A stretch of DNA of 10,133 bases from Synura sp. LO234KE (taxonomy: Eukaryota > Sar > Synurophyceae > Synurales > Mallomonadaceae): contig VKHC01000691.1 of assembly GCA_015143735.1 (NCBI GenBank), positions 1 through 10,133 on the forward strand. The letters run 5' to 3'. Positions 7,801 through 10,133 of the stretch are shown piece after piece; position 1 is the stretch's first letter, and each line of letters starts with the position of its first letter. The translations under genes were made by a program, and so were the position numbers. Below the pieces are notes generated by a model. That model saw only the letters and a program-made list of their open reading frames with translations, ran no database searches and was not told where the DNA came from.

Positions 7801-10133
7801 CCGTCAAACCTAATATGGAAGCGAATCCGAATATCGGGTTGTATGCAATTCCTCCGGTGAACTTGAACCAGAAGGCGAAGGACAGCCCCGTGTTTCCCGT
7901 GGTAAAGGCTGGAATCTGGACGTATTGCAAAGAAGCAGCTGAGAAACCCATTGCTCCTGTGCCCACCATTTTATCCACTGAGCTGACAGCGGGAGATCCA
8001 AAAGTTTGCGCGTTGTAAATCGAGCCTCCTGAGCCCAGATTCGCGACAGTGGATCCAGATATAGTGGCCGTGTCAAAGGAGTAGTACAGGAACGCTGGCA
8101 ATACCACGGGATGATGAGAATAACGAATTAGCGCAAAGGGAACGACCGGTTTCAATACAGGGGAATAAATCGTGTGGAGGCTAAGAATCTTCTTACCCGA
8201 GGACGCCGAGACAGTGGGCTGCTTGGCACCTAACAGTTGATAGTAAAATGGGTTAAATATGATACATTATTTTTATACAAAAAGGCACCAAACTTATTAA
8301 GGTATATAATCAATAGATCTTACCGAGCTCGTATAACTCTTGAATCTGAGCTACAGTGGCGACAAATTGAAAAACGTAGAACTCATCGATCGCTCCATTG
8401 AAATACGGATAGCTTGATGAAGTACTCCTGCCGAGATAGTTGTTTATTCGATTGATGGCCGACGGGTACAGTACAGTGCTGTAGTAGTTGATAGGCGCGC
8501 CGTTCAGATACACGGCCCAATTCCCATTCACATCCACCGTCCAGGCCACGTGTCTCCACAACCCGTCGTTAACATTTCTGCCCAACACTCCAGTCTCGGA
8601 ATATTCGATAACCTGGTAAACTCCCAAGAACAGGTCGTTGTTTAACGCGTCTAGATACACGTAAATACTGTCCTGTGGGCTTCCATTCCCAAATCCAAAC
8701 AAACTTACTAGTGGTGTTGCGGTGGACATCTTGAACCAGAAGGCGAAGGTCAGTCCTCTAGAGCCCGTGGTAAAGGCTGGGATCTGGACGTATTGGGAAG
8801 ACGCAGCTGAGAAACCAATCGCTCCAGATCCCACCACAGCGTCGGATGTGCTGATCGTTGGGCTATTTACCAACTGGGCATTGTAGGCTGGCCCTCCGGA
8901 TCCCAAGTTCCTTAGTGTTGTTCCCGATACAGTTGAGGTATCGAAGGAGTAGTACAAGAACGCTGATTGTATAGTACAGGAAGGAGTGAAACGGTCGCGA
9001 GGAAGTGAACAGTCAAACGAAAGATGAGGTGTCACGGGTGTAATTCTTACCCTGTGGGAAGGGCGGGTGGGCCTCAAAGAAGTCCCCATAGTAGGAAAGC
9101 GGTGGAGATGACGGTTTGGGAGTGGCCACGTCGCTGTATCCGAATTCACCCACGGCGGCGTTGGTGGGGCGGTGGGTGAGGGTGGGCTGAGGGGAGCCAT
9201 AGTACTGGAACCTACTGTTGGCTTTGGTTGGCCTCGGACTATAGTAGTGTTGGACGGCGTAACTGTAATACTGCACCGGGGAGTTGCCCACTTCCAGGCT
9301 CGGGGGAATGTACTGGCTCAGATAGGTGTAGTAGTTAACAAAGGAAGGGCTCGAAGCGTAAGACTTCAGCTTGTAGCGCTGGGTGGGGACGGAAACAGGA
9401 CTGACGGCTGTGACCACTTTGCTGGTCTCCTGCCTCCACTCTCTCTCCCATGCGACACTAGTAGTCTTACTGGCTTTGGGTACTTTCGTAGGCGTCTTGA
9501 GTGGCGCGGCAGTTACCGGTTTCGTGGTGGGGGCGGGGAGTGGCGCAGCAGTCACGGGTTTCGTGGTGGGGGCTGGGAGTGGCGCTTGGCTGTAGTAGAT
9601 ATCGGTGGACACGTAGCTGGTGAAGCTCGTTATACCGCACGCGTTGGTACCGAACTCCAACCGGATGTAACCGTTCATGCCCCAAGACGTGGTCCACTGG
9701 TTCCTCAACTTACATTATAGCCACAGATACATGTAAGAGAGGTAAAACTCAAGGTTATATTCGCACTTACCACCCAGTAGGAGCCGGTAGCACCGACGTA
9801 GTGCACACCCACGATCTGCACTGCGTGATTCACTTTCCCACTGTACCCACACACCGCCGCCGTCATGATCCCACTCTTGTAGTGCTGCCATTTATCCGCA
9901 TACACAATAGCTGCCAACGGACCCACATTCTGGATATACACTGCCATGTCCGCCTCCGTGTGAGACTGAAACACATAGAACTTCTTCACCGACACTATCA
10001 CCGGAGCTGTGGAGTTGAAGTACTTGCACAGCTTATTGCGACCCCCCGCGTATGGGTACAGGTCCTTCCTCACTAGTCCGGACCGACGGACATACGCGTA
10101 GATATTCAACGGGAAACCACCTCCACAACCAAG
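1216..10133 (-). CDS. Papain-like (C1A) cysteine peptidase fused to four LamG lectin-like domains; spliced gene, 5' partial
   Basis: Exons, read on the minus strand: >10133-9771, 9708-9051, 8962-8324, 8229-8197, 8094-7456, 7217-7188, 7119-6493, 2102-2070 and 1859-1216. Their lengths sum to 3666 nt, exactly 1222 codons with one terminal TAA. All eight introns are GT-AG; the first is phase 0 and the rest are phase 1. Residues counted from the window edge: peptidase 1 to about 157, Pro/Thr/Tyr-rich linker about 158-340, LamG1 341-553, linker 554-564, LamG2 565-777, linker 778-787, LamG3 788-996, linker 997-1007, LamG4 1008-1221. C1A enzymes cleave peptide bonds with a Cys-His-Asn apparatus; tandem LamG folds usually bind glycans or matrix proteins. 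I infer a secreted, substrate-anchored peptidase. The N-terminus, any signal peptide, the propeptide and the catalytic Cys lie outside the window. The least certain join is across the 4.39 kb intron; the alternative is a separate downstream gene with its start missing, but the phase and the micro-exon argue for one gene. Confidence 0.8.
2070..2102 (-). CDS. Micro-exon (33 nt): linker between LamG3 and LamG4
   Basis: The acceptor CGCTTTCTGCAG and the donor ACAG|GTGTGT enclose 33 nt, read in phase 1 as GAPTVVSPKST, with the split codon becoming Ala before FLYYSFD. Length, phase, position and composition match the micro-exon before LamG2 (GAKQPTVSASS). This is the main evidence that LamG4 belongs to the same transcript as LamG1-3 despite the long intron upstream. 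The GTGTGT donor is weaker than the others, and the next intron is 210 nt (1860-2069). Confidence 0.7.
2103..3769. other. Intronic AT-rich stretch with nothing recognised
   Basis: Only short ORFs of fewer than about 85 codons, starting at non-ATG codons or of improbable composition, are present. A perfect 16-bp AT-rich palindrome (atcataatattatgat, 3417-3432) is the only structure noted. No further micro-exon is required by the reading frame. Confidence 0.5.
3770..3950. repeat. Dispersed intronic repeat, copy R1 (partial)
   Basis: Contains the family core on the + strand: aataatatgtcc, gagctcaa, gcatctcatcagtactctga, ctcatcccct and gttctttaatg, followed by the gatgga and gatgtaaatcaagta blocks. 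It lacks the later aagactcgtcgactaga block present in R2-R4. Edges are approximate. Confidence 0.75.
3954..4392. repeat. Dispersed intronic repeat, copy R2 (longest)
   Basis: Runs through the whole family order on the + strand: gataaatggtaaa, gagctcaa, gcatctcatcagtactctga, gggttctttaatgga, gatgagcgaacc, gcaagtcaagtataattt, aagactcgtcgactagac, tagttccaaacagattt, cagtcgtcgctgctgct, and finally ctcagacgttgatatcaaa, which overlaps the 3' end of the broken frame at 4377. R1 lies immediately before it, so the two form a tandem pair. Confidence 0.8.
4416..4543 (-). repeat. Duplicated ~125-bp module, copy 1 (partner 4737-4860)
   Basis: The + strand text starting ccgatcttcataactgattc recurs 321 bp further on, at 4737, with about a dozen substitutions. 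The offset is a multiple of three, so both copies are read in the same frame and encode the RKYRALS...GGISYEDR module. The similarity ends on one side at the Ser-rich spacer. Confidence 0.85.
4621..4733 (-). repeat. Two-unit tandem repeat, 63-bp period
   Basis: A 50-bp segment beginning gtagtgagcccctcagacgc occurs at 4621-4670 and again, with no difference I can see, at 4684-4733. The 63-bp period is 21 codons and encodes TTNDSSPSSLASEGLTT twice. The identity suggests a recent duplication compared with the diverged flanking modules. Confidence 0.9.
4737..4860 (-). repeat. Duplicated ~125-bp module, copy 2 (partner 4416-4543)
   Basis: Second copy of the module. Changes relative to copy 1 include His for Asp, Gly-Met for Asp-Lys, Leu for Val and Tyr for His, so most substitutions alter the residue. 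The upstream frame (5187-4744) overlaps this copy in a different frame. Confidence 0.85.
5186..5540. repeat. Dispersed intronic repeat, copy R3 (second half)
   Basis: Matches R2 from its aagactcgtcgactaga block onward: ggaatagttccaaacagatt, cggacgttgatt, cagtcgtcgctgctgct and ctcctccgacgttgaattcaaa. Beyond that it aligns weakly with the 3' end of the broken frame (ttcctaactgtccccacc against ttcataactgattccacc). This shows that the repeat unit includes the end of that frame. The first half of the unit (gagctc...ctttaatg) is absent here. Confidence 0.75.
5572..5855. repeat. Dispersed intronic repeat, copy R4 (first half)
   Basis: Begins gaaatgcagataaatggtaa and carries the same order as R2 through gagctcaaaaactggagatc, gcatctcatcagtgctcaga, tttcgggttctttaata, tgatgcaagtcaaacataat and gaagactcgtcgactagact, fading after tagttccaaagaggt. 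It shares gagctcaaaa..tggagatcgac with R1 and tttcgggttctttaat with R2. Confidence 0.8.
5856..6228. other. Intronic stretch between repeat copies R4 and R5, nothing recognised
   Basis: Short overlapping minus-strand ORFs of about 65-80 codons are present without recognisable motifs, and they overlap each other in different frames. I regard them as chance frames in intron sequence. Confidence 0.45.
6229..6345. repeat. Dispersed intronic repeat, copy R5 (degenerate fragment)
   Basis: A weak but ordered match to the first block of the family: gagttcaa, gatt-gac, gcatctaataaaaactctga, ctcatcaact, ggtttctttaacgga, gcttagg. It is much more diverged than R1-R4 and lies only about 150 bp from the donor of the LamG3 exon. 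Confidence 0.5.
6448..6487. repeat. Short direct repeat, 25-bp period, in intron near the LamG3 donor
   Basis: The 15-mer aatatgacagagaat occurs at 6448-6462 and 6473-6487. The second copy overlaps the start of the intron by a few bases of the GTAAAATTCTCTGTC sequence. Probably a small tandem duplication; no function is evident. Confidence 0.8.
6493..7119 (-). CDS. Exon: LamG domain 3 (most diverged copy)
   Basis: This exon is 627 nt and phase 1-1 (acceptor ATAATTTGCAG|C, donor CCAG|GTAAAA). It starts ALYFSFD rather than AFLYYSFD, then has SAASSQYVSIPTFDSGGG, GLSFAFWFKFINS, SRIFDFGN, YVNDGVWRHAVMTFD, NLILYINGQ, NFLGKS and PYLNGAVDEFYIW. It is four codons shorter than its three sister exons and the least similar of them. 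INS..SSRIFDFGN is shared with LamG4 rather than with LamG1 or LamG2. Its donor opens the 4.39 kb intron. Confidence 0.85.
7188..7217 (-). CDS. Micro-exon (30 nt): linker between LamG2 and LamG3
   Basis: The acceptor ATTGATTTAG and the donor C|GTAAGTAA bracket 30 nt, read in phase 1 as GVVTASVIPN, with the last split codon becoming Pro. Both neighbours are phase-compatible. It occupies the same place relative to LamG3 as the 33-nt micro-exons do relative to LamG2 and LamG4, though its sequence is the most diverged of the three. The flanking introns are 238 nt (7218-7455) and 68 nt (7120-7187). Confidence 0.72.
7456..8094 (-). CDS. Exon: LamG domain 2
   Basis: This exon is also exactly 639 nt and phase 1-1 (acceptor GTATTGCCAG|C, donor CAAG|GTATGC). 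The domain has the same order of landmarks: AFLYYSFD, SAASLQYVQIPAFTTG, GLSFAFWFKF, NVNDGVWRHVAWTID, GNWLLYLNG, SYLGCYS and LNGAIDEFYLY. Compared with LamG1 it has Cys residues in the middle (MCQGTTVCTTQG) and a Cys in place of Arg after YLG. That could allow a local disulfide, but this is only inferred. It is followed by a 238-nt intron with a less typical GTATGC donor. Confidence 0.87.
8197..8229 (-). CDS. Micro-exon (33 nt): linker between LamG1 and LamG2
   Basis: The acceptor CAACTGTTAG and the donor G|GTAAGA bracket 33 nt. Read in phase 1 this gives GAKQPTVSASS, and the split last codon becomes Ala with the next exon. It is too short to be found by ORF length and is supported by three things: phase 1-1 compatibility with both neighbours, consensus splice sites on both sides, and the matching micro-exons before LamG3 and LamG4. 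The flanking introns are 94 nt (8230-8323) and 102 nt (8095-8196). Skipping it would preserve the frame. Confidence 0.78.
8324..8962 (-). CDS. Exon: LamG domain 1 (concanavalin A-like fold)
   Basis: This 639-nt exon is phase 1 at both ends, with acceptor CAATCAG|C and donor CTCG|GTAAGA. It encodes one complete LamG-type domain: AFLYYSFD at the start, SAASSQYVQIPAFTTG then GLTFAFWFK in the centre, then NVNDGLWRHVAWTVD, NGNWAVYLNG, and NYLGRS...YFNGAIDEFYVF near the end. The set FAFWFK, DG.WRH, YLNG and NGAIDEFY is typical of Laminin_G_3-type jelly-roll lectin domains. The exon boundaries coincide with the domain boundaries. If the following intron were retained, translation would stop after three further residues (KIY). 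Confidence 0.87.
9051..9708 (-). CDS. Exon: peptidase Asn block, C1A C-terminus, then Pro/Thr/Tyr-rich linker
   Basis: Phase 0 entry at 9708, after the acceptor TAATGTAAG, gives LRNQWTTSWGMNGYIRLEFG followed by TNACGITS. Joined to YWV this is the C1A signature around the catalytic Asn (AAC at 9700-9702), where the usual form is NSWG...WG..GY. The Ser is replaced by Gln (NQW) and the usual Glu of WGE by Met. After about residue 157 the protein becomes low-complexity: two copies of APLPAPTTKPVTA, a Lys/Thr/Pro stretch, then a Tyr- and Pro-rich segment with NYYTYLSQY, QYYSYAVQHYYSPRP and QYYGSPQP. This resembles extensin-like wall or matrix spacers in composition only. The exon ends at 9051 in phase 1 with donor G|GTAAGA, and the intron is 9050-8963 (88 nt). 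Confidence 0.85.
9501..9585 (-). repeat. Coding tandem repeat, 39-bp period, in the Pro/Thr linker
   Basis: Units start at 9501 and 9540 on the + strand with a partial third at 9579 (gtggcgc). They encode two copies of the 13-residue unit APLPAPTTKPVTA and the start of a third. The two units differ at only a few positions. Such repeats often vary in number between strains; this one lies just after the peptidase domain. Confidence 0.88.
9771..10133 (-). CDS. Exon: central and C-terminal part of papain-family (C1A) peptidase domain
   Basis: The exon is open to the window edge and begins with LGCGGGFPLNIYAYV, matching the conserved C1A block GC-x-GG-x-P that follows the catalytic Cys, so that Cys lies a few dozen residues upstream, out of view. 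Other family landmarks follow in order: DLYPY; a Cys in KLCKY; NVGPLAAIVYADKWQHYKSG (the GPV...YKSGIY block); a Cys before KVNHAVQIVGV, which carries the catalytic His (codon at 9825-9827); and YWV, leading into the Asn block in the next exon. The exon ends at a codon boundary followed by the donor GTAAGTGCG, and the next intron is 62 nt (9709-9770). No internal stop or frameshift is seen. The apparent first Met of this frame would be a TTG codon in mid-domain, so it is not a start. Confidence 0.88.

Noticed and set aside
8963-9200. In-frame extension of LamG1 upstream of AFLYYSFD
   Set aside because: The extension reads through the 88-nt intron and the preceding exon in a different frame. 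The acceptor at 8964-8963 and the phase 1 join from 9051 give a continuous protein.
9172-9720. 182-codon + strand ORF with Val/Gly-rich repeats
   Set aside because: It is the antisense shadow of the Pro/Thr/Tyr-rich linker exon; the repeats come from the 39-bp coding repeat on the other strand.
9801-10076. 91-codon + strand ORF
   Set aside because: It is antisense to the peptidase exon that carries YKSG and NHAV; no protein features of its own.

Overview
The window is eukaryotic nuclear DNA dominated by one large intron-containing gene on the minus strand. Its 5' end lies beyond base 10133 and its stop codon is at 1216-1218. Nine exons can be placed from splice sites and conserved domain boundaries. 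Together they make an open frame of exactly 1222 codons (1221 residues plus TAA) inside the window. I see no bacterial or phage signatures. Short GT-AG introns with G|GTAAG-type donors, a Pro/Thr/Tyr-rich linker and repeated LamG domains suggest a protist or another simple eukaryote. An oomycete or other stramenopile is my best guess, held with low confidence.

Protein layout, from the window's high coordinate downward: (1) the C-terminal half of a papain-family (C1A) cysteine peptidase, with the catalytic His and Asn visible and the catalytic Cys upstream of the window; (2) a linker of about 180 residues rich in Pro, Thr and Tyr, with a 13-residue tandem repeat; (3) four LamG / concanavalin A-like (Laminin_G_3-type) domains of about 210 residues, each encoded by a single exon. 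Three of those exons are 639 nt long and one is 627 nt. LamG2, LamG3 and LamG4 are each preceded by a micro-exon of 30-33 nt that encodes a short linker. Every intron after the first is phase 1, so each micro-exon plus LamG exon pair is a symmetrical cassette that could be duplicated or skipped without changing frame. The likely product is a secreted peptidase tethered to carbohydrate or matrix by tandem lectin-like domains. Secretion and ligand are inferred, since the N-terminus is not in the window.

Region by region: 1-1215 is AT-rich 3' flank with no gene recognised; 1216-2102 holds LamG4 and its micro-exon; 2103-6492 is a single 4.39 kb intron, against 62-238 nt for all the others. That intron contains five diverged copies of a dispersed repeat (3770-6345) and a broken Ser-rich reading frame with an internally duplicated module (4377-5187). 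Bases 6493-9708 hold LamG3, LamG2, LamG1, the linker and the end of the peptidase; 9771-10133 holds the peptidase half-domain.

The most notable points are the micro-exon/LamG cassette architecture, a terminal stop codon that sits exactly where the sister exons have their splice donor, the oversized repeat-filled intron, and a near-identical tract shared by LamG1 and LamG4.
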